A stretch of 64,000 nt of DNA. Source: JAOUFP01 sp963801505. GTDB lineage: Bacteria > Nitrospirota > Thermodesulfovibrionia > Thermodesulfovibrionales > UBA6898. This document shows positions 36,035-43,312 of the stretch, one piece after another. The stretch spans positions 1-64,000 of the forward strand of contig CAWDEY010000005.1 in the NCBI GenBank assembly GCA_963801505.1, written 5' to 3'. Made by a program: the position numbers and the translations under genes. The notes under the pieces were generated by a model. It ran no database searches. It was not told where the DNA came from and saw nothing but the letters and a program-made list of their open reading frames with translations. Within the stretch, counting starts at the first letter, position 1; each line of letters starts with the position of its first letter.

Positions 36035-37753
36035 TTAACCTTTTTTCCGTAATTTCTTCAGCAACTCGCTGCAGTTAAGGGTATTTAGCACATCCCTTTT
36101 TTGAAGCCATCCCCTTCTGGCCACCGCGACCCCGTAGAGCATGTTATCGAACTGCCCGCTGTTATGGGAGTCTGTAGATATTACCAGCTGCGCATTTATG
36201 GCCTTTGCCAGTCTGACATTAGATTCAGTCAGGTCAAGCCTGAGCGGATAGGCGTTGATTTCTATCGCAGTACCTGTCTCTGCAGCAGTTTTCAGGACTT
36301 TTTCCATATCAACCTCATAGGCCTCCCGCTCGCCGATCAGTCTTCCGGTGGGATGCCCTATTATCGAGACAAAGGGGTTCTTCATTGCAGAAACAAGCCT
36401 CTTTGTAATCTGCTCGGCAGACTGTTTGAAGCCTGAGTGTACAGAGGCGATTACCACATCGAGCTGCTTGAGCAGCTCATCGTCAAAGTCCAGGCCCCCG
36501 TTGCTTTTTATATCGACCTCAGCGCCGCTTAGAAGTCTGAACCTGCCGGTCTTTTTGTTCATCGCATCTATTATTTTTTTCTGCTCTGTAATCCTTTCCT
36601 CGCTCAGCCCTCGTGCGACCCCCAGCCCTTTGGAATGGTCTGTTACAGCTATATATCTGTACCCTTTTTCCAGAGATGTTTTTACAAGGTCCTCAAGGTC
36701 CTGGGCGCCGTCGCTCCAGTTACTGTGCACATGCAGATCGCCTTTTATATCAGCGGCCTCTATCAGATGCGGTAGTCTCCCTGCAGCGGCAGCCTCAACC
36801 TCACCTGTGTCCTCACGCAATTCCGGCGGTACATACTGAAGCCCCAGGACATTGTATATGTCTTCTTCTGCTTTGCCGCCGAGCTTCCTGTTGTCTTTTT
36901 CCCTGAATATCCCGTATTCATTTATCTTCAGGCCTGCCTTTGAAGCTATCTCCCTGAGACGAATATTATGTTCTTTGCTTCCTGTAAAGTATGCGAGCGC
37001 TGAACCGAAGCTCTCTTCCTCGACGACCCGCATATCAACCTGAATTCCGTCTTTGAGAACAACACTGGACTTGGTAGGCCCTTTTGAGATTATCCGGCTT
37101 ACAGAAGACATGCCGGTAAAAATTTTCATAACAGCAGCAGGGTCTTTGGATGTCGCTATCATATCAATGTCCCTGATAGTCTCTTTCCATCTTCTGAGAC
37201 TTCCGGCAATGACCAATTTTTCGACAGGCGCCGAGGCGTAAATATGCTCCCTGATCTCATTGGCCAAAGGCAGAATCTTTCCCAGGGGATGCCTGGCAGT
37301 AAAGCGCCGGACCATCTCTATGCCTTTGACAATGCCCGCCTCTGTCTTGTCCTTTATGCCCGGCAGACCTGAAAGCCTGTGCTCCCTTGCAAGTTTTTCG
37401 AGGCCGTCGATGTCGCTGATGTTGTGCTCCCTGTATAGCAGGCTTACGGTCTTGGGCCCCAGCCCCGGGATGGCAAGCAGGCTTATAAGGGTTTCAGGGG
37501 TCTCAAGCTTCAGCTTTTCATATGCATCTACTTTGCCGGTATTTAGGTATTCCTCTATCTTGGCAGCCAGGTCATGCCCTACACCAGGTATCTCCAGGAG
37601 TTCAGGGGCAGAGATAGAGGAGATGTCCTTACCAAGGCCTGTGATATTGAGGGCAGCCTTCCTGTAAGCCCTTATCCTGAAGGGATTTTCACCATTGATC
37701 TCAAGAAGGTCCGCTATATTATTGAATATGCCGGCTATCTCCGTATTCTTCAT
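36035..37753 (-). CDS. polX: DNA polymerase X family with PHP domain
   Basis: The 572-residue protein has N-terminal helix-hairpin-helix segments (LLEIPGVGHDLAAKI, LLAIPGLGPKTVSLL), a polymerase beta core with GSLRRWKETIRDIDMIA (two metal-binding Asp), and a C-terminal PHP phosphoesterase with DLHVHSNWSDGAQD. This is the bacterial PolX type, used in base-excision repair gap filling; the PHP part gives 3'-5' exonuclease/AP-site activity. Convergent with the upstream GGDEF-EAL gene. Confidence 0.95.
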   Translation of the reverse strand: MKNTEIAGIFNNIADLLEINGENPFRIRAYRKAALNITGLGKDISSISAPELLEIPGVGHDLAAKIEEYLNTGKVDAYEKLKLETPETLISLLAIPGLGPKTVSLLYREHNISDIDGLEKLAREHRLSGLPGIKDKTEAGIVKGIEMVRRFTARHPLGKILPLANEIREHIYASAPVEKLVIAGSLRRWKETIRDIDMIATSKDPAAVMKIFTGMSSVSRIISKGPTKSSVVLKDGIQVDMRVVEEESFGSALAYFTGSKEHNIRLREIASKAGLKINEYGIFREKDNRKLGGKAEEDIYNVLGLQYVPPELREDTGEVEAAAAGRLPHLIEAADIKGDLHVHSNWSDGAQDLEDLVKTSLEKGYRYIAVTDHSKGLGVARGLSEERITEQKKIIDAMNKKTGRFRLLSGAEVDIKSNGGLDFDDELLKQLDVVIASVHSGFKQSAEQITKRLVSAMKNPFVSIIGHPTGRLIGEREAYEVDMEKVLKTAAETGTAIEINAYPLRLDLTESNVRLAKAINAQLVISTDSHNSGQFDNMLYGVAVARRGWLQKRDVLNTLNCSELLKKLRKKG

Positions 37754-38025
37754 GTTTAAAGTATAGCAGATAATAATCCGCCATTCTGGCCATTGTTTGA
37801 GAGGTTATACACAGACACTAATTAAGAAATTTACAGACTATTCATAGCTTCTTCATATTTAAGCTGTAAAGTATGAGATAATAATAAGGCAACAATTGAA
37901 GGAATCAACCCAAGAAGCGGAGGTGAACCAGATCAGAAGCGTTCTTTAGAAGTTCTTTGTTATGATTTCATACGGGCTAAAGAGTAAATTTCCACGCAGC
38001 ATCTAATAAATTAAGGAGGAGAAGT
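37754..38025. other. Intergenic region between polX and the Met/His-rich gene
   Basis: Divergent promoter region, AT-rich, without a gene. An AAGGAGGAGAAG ribosome site closes it. Confidence 0.45.
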
Positions 38026-38664
38026 ATGAAAAAATTATTTTTGATTTCACTTGCAGTTCTTTTAGTGATGGGTCTTGCAGTCAGTTCTGAGGCAGTTGTA
38101 AAGAAAAAGGGTATGGGCATGCGTGCTGGTATGCCTGAGTGTGATATGCACTGCGGCTGCGATGGCTCTCATATGGAAAAGCTCAAGGCCCTTGGTCTTG
38201 ATGAGAAACAGGATGCGGCTGTCAAGGCCATTCATCTCAGGACAAAGAAGGACATGATCAGGCACAAGGCCGACGTACAGATCGCGGAGATTGAATTAAA
38301 AGAGGTCCTTTCAAAAGACCCTGTGGACCTGAATGCGGCTGAGGCGGCAGTTAAGAAGATAGAGGGCCTGAAGTCTGAAATGAGGATGTTGCATATAAAG
38401 GCAATGGAAGAGATAAAGACCAACCTTACGCCGGAACAGAAGAAGAAATTTATTTCAATGATGGACATGCCCATGGGTATGGGGATGGGGATGGGTTCGT
38501 GCAGGGGTATGGGCAAGATGGGACATGGAAAGGCCATGAGAGGGAAATGCAATATGCATTGCATGGACGATATGGACAACATGGGTCGGATGGGACGCGG
38601 CCAGTCTGATGATGCAACACCCCCGATGAAGCACAGGCATGGCAAGGACGACATGCACGATTAA
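38026..38664 (+). CDS. Periplasmic Met/His-rich Spy/CpxP-like metal-binding protein
   Basis: The 212-residue protein has a Sec signal (MKKLFLISLAVLLVMGLAVS), a helical middle with two LTXXQ-like stretches (KLKALGLDEKQDAAVKAI; TNLTPEQKKKFISMM) as in CpxP/Spy/ZraP chaperone-like proteins, and a tail very rich in Met, Gly and His (MDMPMGMGMGMG, MHCMDDMD). The tail suggests copper or other metal binding in the periplasm, fitting a nearby multicopper oxidase, though they are not an operon. Confidence 0.78.
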   Translation: MKKLFLISLAVLLVMGLAVSSEAVVKKKGMGMRAGMPECDMHCGCDGSHMEKLKALGLDEKQDAAVKAIHLRTKKDMIRHKADVQIAEIELKEVLSKDPVDLNAAEAAVKKIEGLKSEMRMLHIKAMEEIKTNLTPEQKKKFISMMDMPMGMGMGMGSCRGMGKMGHGKAMRGKCNMHCMDDMDNMGRMGRGQSDDATPPMKHRHGKDDMHD

Positions 38665-38681
38665 TTTTTATTTTTTACAAT

Positions 38682-38717
38682 AAAAAGGGGAAGGCATATG
38701 CCTTCCCCTTTTTTTAT
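38682..38717. terminator. Bidirectional terminator
   Basis: AAAAAGGGGAAGGCAT/ATGCCTTCCCCTTTTT is a perfect palindrome with runs on both sides. It serves the Met/His-rich gene and the convergent toxin gene. Confidence 0.93.
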
Positions 38718-38725
38718 TCCATCTT

Positions 38726-39007
38726 TTATTTTCTTTTTAAATGGGTCTTGAGATCGCGATAATAATTTTCATGCGGGCCAATCATGATTAATTCCAGGCC
38801 GGCTTTTATCATCCGGTATGAAAGTAGATACTGAACGGACTTGATCTTGAACTTATACACTTGCACTCCCCTGAGGTCTCCCTTCTTTTCCTCTCCGATC
38901 AGAGGATTGCCCGCTATCTTTTTGATTTCATCATCTAATATTTCTTTTTCCTGCTTTGATAATTTCTTGACTTTATTTTCAAATGTTCTTGACTGATAGA
39001 TTTTCAT
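38726..39007 (-). CDS. RelE/ParE-family toxin
   Basis: A 93-residue protein (YQSRTFENKVKKLSKQEKEI then YKFKIKSVQYLLSYRM and LIMIGPHENYYRDLK) with the pattern of RelE/ParE toxins: N-terminal helical hairpin and a C-terminal beta sheet ending in GPHENYY. Gene start overlaps the upstream gene's stop (39004), as in toxin-antitoxin operons. Confidence 0.82.
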   Translation of the reverse strand: MKIYQSRTFENKVKKLSKQEKEILDDEIKKIAGNPLIGEEKKGDLRGVQVYKFKIKSVQYLLSYRMIKAGLELIMIGPHENYYRDLKTHLKRK

Positions 39008-39228
39008 CCGAATTTATATTCCGACCTCTCGCCCTGTTCGAGTTCCTCCAGCCCTATAAGTATTTCTTTGATGAGTGTATATGTTAAATCGGGGTTCTCT
39101 TCAGCGCATTTTCCGATTTTTGCCCAGTGCTCTATTTGCCCGGTTACCGATCTATGGTCAATACGACTGTATTTCTTTGCCTCACCGACTAATTTTTCTG
39201 ATATTCTTACAGCAGTTGCCATCTTCAT
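39004..39228 (-). CDS. ParD-like antitoxin
   Basis: A 74-residue protein beginning MATAVRISEKLVGEAKKYSR then IDHRSVTGQIEHWAKIGK, which fits the ParD-like antitoxin family (ribbon-helix-helix plus a toxin-binding tail). It lies upstream of the toxin gene and overlaps it by four bases. Confidence 0.8.
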   Translation of the reverse strand: MKMATAVRISEKLVGEAKKYSRIDHRSVTGQIEHWAKIGKCAEENPDLTYTLIKEILIGLEELEQGERSEYKFG

Positions 39229-39363
39229 TGTCTCCCGATTGAATTTTAATTTATTCTACCTTGACGCATAGCAAATTGCAATGTTATGTATACATTATGA
39301 CCCAGGGGTGACGCCAAAAATAAGGCGCAAGGGCACAGACATGAAATTGAAAACGAACAAGCG

Positions 39364-39606
39364 TTATTCCTTGTCGCCTGGCATTGTTGTACGGTTTGTT
39401 TCCGTTCTTTTTATTCCTGCTCCAAGTTCATATAGGCACCGTGCGTTCATTGCAGCAAAGATAATTAACAGTACTATGATTACAGAAAAAGGCATAGCGC
39501 CTGGATGTCCTGAGTCATCAAGCACGAGTTTTAAAACGACCAAGGCAATACTCCAAGGTAACGTCAGAGGAATAAAAATGACGGCTACCTTCTCTAATGA
39601 ATTCAC
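39364..39606 (-). CDS. Small two-helix membrane protein, doubtful
   Basis: An 80-residue frame with two hydrophobic segments (AVIFIPLTLPWSIALVVLKL and FSVIIVLLIIFAAMNARCLY) and a positive cytoplasmic tail. Its GTG start lies inside the HicA remnant in another frame, and the ribosome site is weak. It may be the end of a membrane protein gene fused to a truncated hicA by a deletion, or chance. Confidence 0.35.
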   Translation of the reverse strand: MNSLEKVAVIFIPLTLPWSIALVVLKLVLDDSGHPGAMPFSVIIVLLIIFAAMNARCLYELGAGIKRTETNRTTMPGDKE

Positions 39607-39649
39607 ATCCTTGTGACCGCAGATATTTCAGCAGGTCACTTCGTTTCAT
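39518..39649 (-). pseudogene. hicA: HicA toxin, truncated
   Basis: The ATG at 39649 overlaps the HicB stop and encodes MKRSDLLKYLRSQGCEFIRE then GSRH, the classic HicA N terminus with the double-stranded RNA-binding-like fold. After that the sequence no longer looks like HicA, and the normal His motif region is absent. It stops after 43 residues instead of 55-80. The toxin is probably dead while its antitoxin gene remains. Confidence 0.65.
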
Positions 39650-39858
39650 ACTGCGATTTTTTCTTCTGTGTATCCTGAGCCTACTGCGGCGATAGCGTCT
39701 TGACGGTTAAATTCGAGGGCCTCTTTTAGAGTAAGTCGAAGGGTTTCTACTAAATCTTCACGTGTCCGTTCCTGACAGTTTACGCCCGGAATTTCCTCGA
39801 TCCAGCCGATCCACCATTCTCCAGACTGTTTCATTATTGCAGTAAATTCTGTATTCAT
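39646..39858 (-). CDS. hicB: HicB-family antitoxin
   Basis: A 70-residue protein with GEWWIGWIEEIPGVNCQERTREDLVETLRLTLKEAL, interrupted here as motifs EEIPGVN and TLRLTLKEAL, the HicB partial RNase H-like fold. A GGAGGTAAA site precedes the ATG. The gene is upstream of the HicA remnant, which is the less common order. Confidence 0.83.
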   Translation of the reverse strand: MNTEFTAIMKQSGEWWIGWIEEIPGVNCQERTREDLVETLRLTLKEALEFNRQDAIAAVGSGYTEEKIAV

Positions 39859-39902
39859 ATATTTACCTCCACTATGACCAAATTATAACGTATTGCCGGA
39901 GA

Positions 39903-40148
39903 TTATTTATATATATTTTCGCCACAACGAGTCTCTCTTTCTTGTCCATCTCCCGGTGCCCCCGAAGGGTCGTAGGCTGGGGCTCCGGTCTTGTCGTTCT
40001 GGTACCGAAGGTCAAAGATGGATAAGTCAAGCTCATTGTCTATCAGATAATGAAGCGTATGCTCAAATGTCCCGGGTATGATTTGCCTGTCAAAATGGAT
40101 TGGGATGAACTTCCCCTGACTGTAGTCGTATTCCTTGTATCTCGCCAC
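39903..40148 (-). pseudogene. IS1182-family transposase N-terminal remnant
   Basis: The 81-residue product MARYKEYDYSQGKFIPIHFD...HYLIDNELDLSIFD..RYQNDKTGAPAYDP is the N-terminal DUF772-like start of IS1182/IS5-group transposases. It is cut after GAPAYDP, where the normal protein continues with ILLK. The rest (catalytic DDE region) is not in the window. It marks past transposition in the accessory island. Confidence 0.75.
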
Positions 40149-40329
40149 TCTCTCCTCCTTGCTAACCCCTGTGTTTATTCCTTAGCAAAAATGAATGGCG
40201 TTATTATACCGCTTTTAGACTTTTTCTACAGCTTCAACGCCATGCGTCACCCGCGCATGAACAGACAATTGCTGAAACCAAAAGACGCTTATTATGCGTC
40301 GGTGTGGACGCAATTGTTACACATTTTTA
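40149..40329. other. Intergenic region
   Basis: No gene that I can support. A run with ACGCCATGCGTCACCCGCGC suggests a decayed repeat but I have no second copy. Confidence 0.4.
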
Positions 40330-40806
40330 TTATCTTCTTGGTTCATCAAAAAGGGGCTGTTCAAACACCAAGGGCGGGCAGCCATTAGGGCAAACCAGAT
40401 GAAGCTTCCACATTGTGCGAGGTGTCGAATCTTGTTGCAGAGTGGATTTAATAGTTTTCTCGAAGCAATTACAGCAAAGCTTATGGGCTTCCTCGAAATT
40501 GCCCACAAAATTGTTTTCTACGTATGCAAAAACTCCCTTGGTTATTTGTTTCCGAGTATAATTTTGTTTCTCTGCACTCCAATCTTTCAGGCGCATTGTT
40601 TCCTTTTCAAGTTCTTGTATTTTCGCCGTCAAAAGAGAATAATTTTGCTGTTCGGAAATAATCATGCTATTGGCTTGGATAATGTGACGTTGCAACTCTG
40701 TGAGTTGACTAGCGTGCTTGCTAAAATCTCGAAGGGACAGGAGGTTTGAAATAATGTTTGTTGCAGCACCGAGACTTGATAGGGCTTGTGGAATATACTC
40801 AATCAT
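40330..40806 (-). CDS. Unknown coiled-coil protein with Cys-rich end
   Basis: A 158-residue protein, N-terminal hydrophobic-helical segment (IPQALSSLGAATNIISNLL), then a coiled coil (LTAKIQELEKETMRLKDWSA) and a C-terminal part with CCNCFEKTIKS and CPNGC, likely a zinc-binding ribbon. I do not recognise the family by function. It lies in the accessory island before the 340-residue unknown gene in the same direction. Confidence 0.6.
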   Translation of the reverse strand: MIEYIPQALSSLGAATNIISNLLSLRDFSKHASQLTELQRHIIQANSMIISEQQNYSLLTAKIQELEKETMRLKDWSAEKQNYTRKQITKGVFAYVENNFVGNFEEAHKLCCNCFEKTIKSTLQQDSTPRTMWKLHLVCPNGCPPLVFEQPLFDEPRR

Positions 40807-40897
40807 TGTTCACCTCATTGGCTTTGATTTAAATTTGCTGTGTAACGCAGAAAATAAGGCGCGGTGACGACCAGCTTTATTGAAAACCAAAAAGCGC

Positions 40898-41920
40898 TTA
40901 GTCACCGTCGCCTTGATTTAATTGTTCGGTCAGGTCTTCAATTGTTATTATTTTTGGCACATCAGAAATTGGACCTCTAAAGAAATCATGGTGAAAATTG
41001 TTTAAAATTGTTTGTTTCAAATCTTGGGATTGAGACTCCCAAAAATCTATATTGACACAGACGTCCTCTGATTCTGCAATTCCAAAAAGATTAATAATCT
41101 TCTCCAGGCCTTGAGTTGATGACATTTCACTTTGTAGCCACGCCGCATCCCCATGACAGTAATCGAGCCAAGAACAGATTACATCAGTATATTTAATTGA
41201 AGGTACAATAGAGAAAGAAACCATTGCTTGAGGGCTGTCGTACGACCACTTTTCATAATACTCATTCAGCCACGGGCATACACAAGTCGAAAGTGAAATA
41301 GGTAATATTTTGGGCAGGCGTATCCAAGAGGTATGAAGCCGGTTGTATTCATTTTTTGTGATGATATCAAATATCTGGCCAAGTATAAAAGGACCTTCTC
41401 TTTCAAGGAATAGATTTATGCCTTGAAGCCATGTTGAATTGAATTCTTGCCATCTCGGATCGGCATCACTTTCCACTGCTTTTGCAAACATTGCCATCTG
41501 AAGTGACATTTTTCTTTTTACGGCGTATTCCAAACTTATTGCTCGAAGGAATAGAAGAGCTGCCTGTTTAGCATTCCTATGAGTGAGCGGACTTTTTTCA
41601 AGTGGAGCAAATATCATATCATCGTGCTGAGAACAGTAGCCTGGGAAAACAGAGGCTTCCTGAATACCGATTTTGGAAATCAAGGGTTCAACTTCGCCCT
41701 CTATTGTTTTTGTGAAGGTTTTAAAAAAATTGCGATTGAGAGAATAGACAAGGCCTTCTTTTGCTATTGCGCGCAGTTGTCCTTCTTTTTGCTGAGAATG
41801 GCTGGAAACTGCAACTTGACTGCAGCCCGGACAAAGACATGGGAAGTCGGTCTTATTCAGCTTCTTCTGAATTTGTCCGGCTGCCCACTTAGCACGATGA
41901 ATTTTTGATCTTTGTGTCAT
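40898..41920 (-). CDS. Unknown 340-residue protein with Cys/His motifs
   Basis: The N-terminal part has CLCPGCSQVAVSSHSQQKEG and FPGYCSQHDDMIFAPLEK, i.e. a C-X2-C and a C-X2-H pair that could bind zinc, plus a conserved SHSQ. The remainder is soluble and mixed helical. The gene is probably genuine: a long, unbroken frame with natural composition and no overlap. I cannot name the family. It sits with a transposase remnant, toxin-antitoxin genes and an integrase fragment, so it may be cargo of a mobile region, perhaps defence-related; that is inference from context only. Confidence 0.7.
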   Translation of the reverse strand: MTQRSKIHRAKWAAGQIQKKLNKTDFPCLCPGCSQVAVSSHSQQKEGQLRAIAKEGLVYSLNRNFFKTFTKTIEGEVEPLISKIGIQEASVFPGYCSQHDDMIFAPLEKSPLTHRNAKQAALLFLRAISLEYAVKRKMSLQMAMFAKAVESDADPRWQEFNSTWLQGINLFLEREGPFILGQIFDIITKNEYNRLHTSWIRLPKILPISLSTCVCPWLNEYYEKWSYDSPQAMVSFSIVPSIKYTDVICSWLDYCHGDAAWLQSEMSSTQGLEKIINLFGIAESEDVCVNIDFWESQSQDLKQTILNNFHHDFFRGPISDVPKIITIEDLTEQLNQGDGD

Positions 41921-42103
41921 TTATTGTGACCGAACATATTACTATACCGACTGGGCCTTTCTGCCAAAATCTACCACACTGTTGCATACAGGGTCAATAG
42001 AATATCCTTTAAAATCAAGCAAGAATAAAATAAATCCTTGACTTGATTGGTCATATGATCGAAAATAACCAGCAAAAGCCGACTGGGTATAGCAAGGGGG
42101 ATT
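41921..42103. other. Intergenic region upstream of the integrase fragment
   Basis: No gene seen. Confidence 0.4.
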
Positions 42104-42298
42104 TTGCAAATGGGGACAAAAGGGGTCTTGCCGGAGTTTCAGGATTATCTTCTTTCACACAAGCTTGCCACACAAAAAAACGTACTTTTTCTGGCAATTT
42201 GGGTCAGCAAGTTCCTTGCCTTCAGCAACAGAACGGGACAACAAGACATCGGTGTTACAGTCACAGAGTTTCTCAACTCCCTTGAAGTATTTTCGTAA
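42104..42298 (+). pseudogene. Integrase (tyrosine recombinase) N-terminal fragment
   Basis: The 64-residue product LPEFQDYLLSHKLATQKNVL...FLAIWVSKFLAFSN..VTEFLNSLEVFS resembles the extra N-terminal/SAM-like segment of integron-type integrases (FQDFL...VSKFLAFSN). A TTG start at 42104 is preceded by AAGGGGG. The frame stops just before 42302, where the CGCAGAG-arm cassette begins, so the gene was cut by that insertion. No catalytic domain is found after the cassette. Confidence 0.5.
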
Positions 42299-42301
42299 TA
42301 G

Positions 42302-42810
42302 TTCACCGCAGAGCCGCAAAGATCGCAGAGGGTTATTTTTTGTTTTCCTCAACGAGGAGGGAAACAAAAGAGGCCGCATTACTTTTACTCATTCCTTTAT
42401 TCCATTTACTATACGCACTATCCCATCGCGCATGACAGTCATATTAAAATTCAAAAGTAGTCCTAAATAAAGTCCCGATATCTTAAGGTATGTCAATAAT
42501 TGAGCCTTATGAATCGGCTCGATCTTCTCACACGATTTCAATTCTACTATGATTGCATTTTCAACAACTATATCCAATCTATAACAATAATCCAATTCCT
42601 TGCCTTTATACGCTATAGATAAAGGTTTCTGTCTTTCAAATGATAATTCCCGGAGACCCAGTTCGTGGCATAAGCACTCTTCATATGCAGATTCAAGCAG
42701 CCCTGGGCCGATGACTTTGTGCACCTCTATAGCTGCACCGATGATTGCGCTACTTAACTCATTTAGATCCATAATTATACTCTCTGCGTCCTCTGTGTCT
42801 CTGCGGTGAA
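42302..42810. mobile_element. Cassette with CGCAGAG/CACAGAG inverted arms carrying a GxxExxY gene
   Basis: The left end TTCACCGCAGAGCCGCAAAG and the right end GTGTCTCTGCGGTGAA are inverted: the outer 12 bases, TTCACCGCAGAG, are perfectly complementary. Between them is the GxxExxY gene on the minus strand. Gene-free elements with the same arm words are at 18236, 22937, 27152, 59277 and 61622. Confidence 0.75.
42389..42772 (-). CDS. GxxExxY protein (PD-(D/E)XK nuclease-like)
   Basis: The 127-residue protein has VIGPGLLESAYEECLCHEL, giving the name-giving GxxExxY motif (G-LL-E-SA-Y), then RLDIVVENAIIVELKS, a D...E-X-K pattern typical of PD-(D/E)XK nucleases, and QLLTYLKISG. The family (PDDEXK_3) has no settled function. 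Its start lies close to the right arm of the cassette, so the arm may act as its leader. Confidence 0.9.
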   Translation of the reverse strand: MDLNELSSAIIGAAIEVHKVIGPGLLESAYEECLCHELGLRELSFERQKPLSIAYKGKELDYCYRLDIVVENAIIVELKSCEKIEPIHKAQLLTYLKISGLYLGLLLNFNMTVMRDGIVRIVNGIKE

Positions 42811-43312
42811 TGGTATCGGAACGCTAAAGGAGACTTTGCTCTGCTGTTTTTTTACAGGCCTGCCGTAAGACAGGCTACCGCCGTTTGCTGTCAAGGCCGC
42901 CCTCCAACAGCACTGGTTTGTGACATGATTATCTGCAGTGGACATTTGATATCTGAATTATTGCTCTGCTTCTGTCCCCGGGGGTAAGGTAAATGAGACC
43001 GCAGGGAATTGTCAACCACGCTGCCAGGGGACAGGCATCCTTGTATTTCGTATCCCTTAAGTTATGGGCGGGAATTTTTTTGAGGTTTTTCTTCACTGTC
43101 CCAGGTGTTTCAACCAATTATCTTATGACTTTATGTTAAAATCAAGGGTACGAATTCTCTTGAGAAAGAAATGGTCATCAGTGGACAACAGTATAGATAA
43201 AAAAACAGTAAAAGGCTGTAGAAAGTCCTGCCAGCATATTGATTTACCCGGCAAACAACTTATTTCCAGATCGAAGGCACCTGTAAGCCAGCTCAACCTC
43301 TCTGAAGTCGAA
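42811..43312. other. Intergenic region upstream of purF with repeat debris
   Basis: No supported gene. It includes CTGCCGTAAGACAGGCTACC (42855) resembling a sequence near 9130, and TGAGACCGCAGGGAATTGTC (42990) resembling 50115. The frame of purF is open back to 43064 but not conserved-looking before 43313. Confidence 0.5.

Noticed and set aside
39281..39616. Plus-strand ORF opposite the HicA remnant
   Set aside because: No ribosome site and no protein-like pattern; the minus strand fits better.
43064..43312. Long N-terminal extension of PurF
   Set aside because: The sequence is not like the PurF family and the nucleophile Cys should lie near the N terminus.
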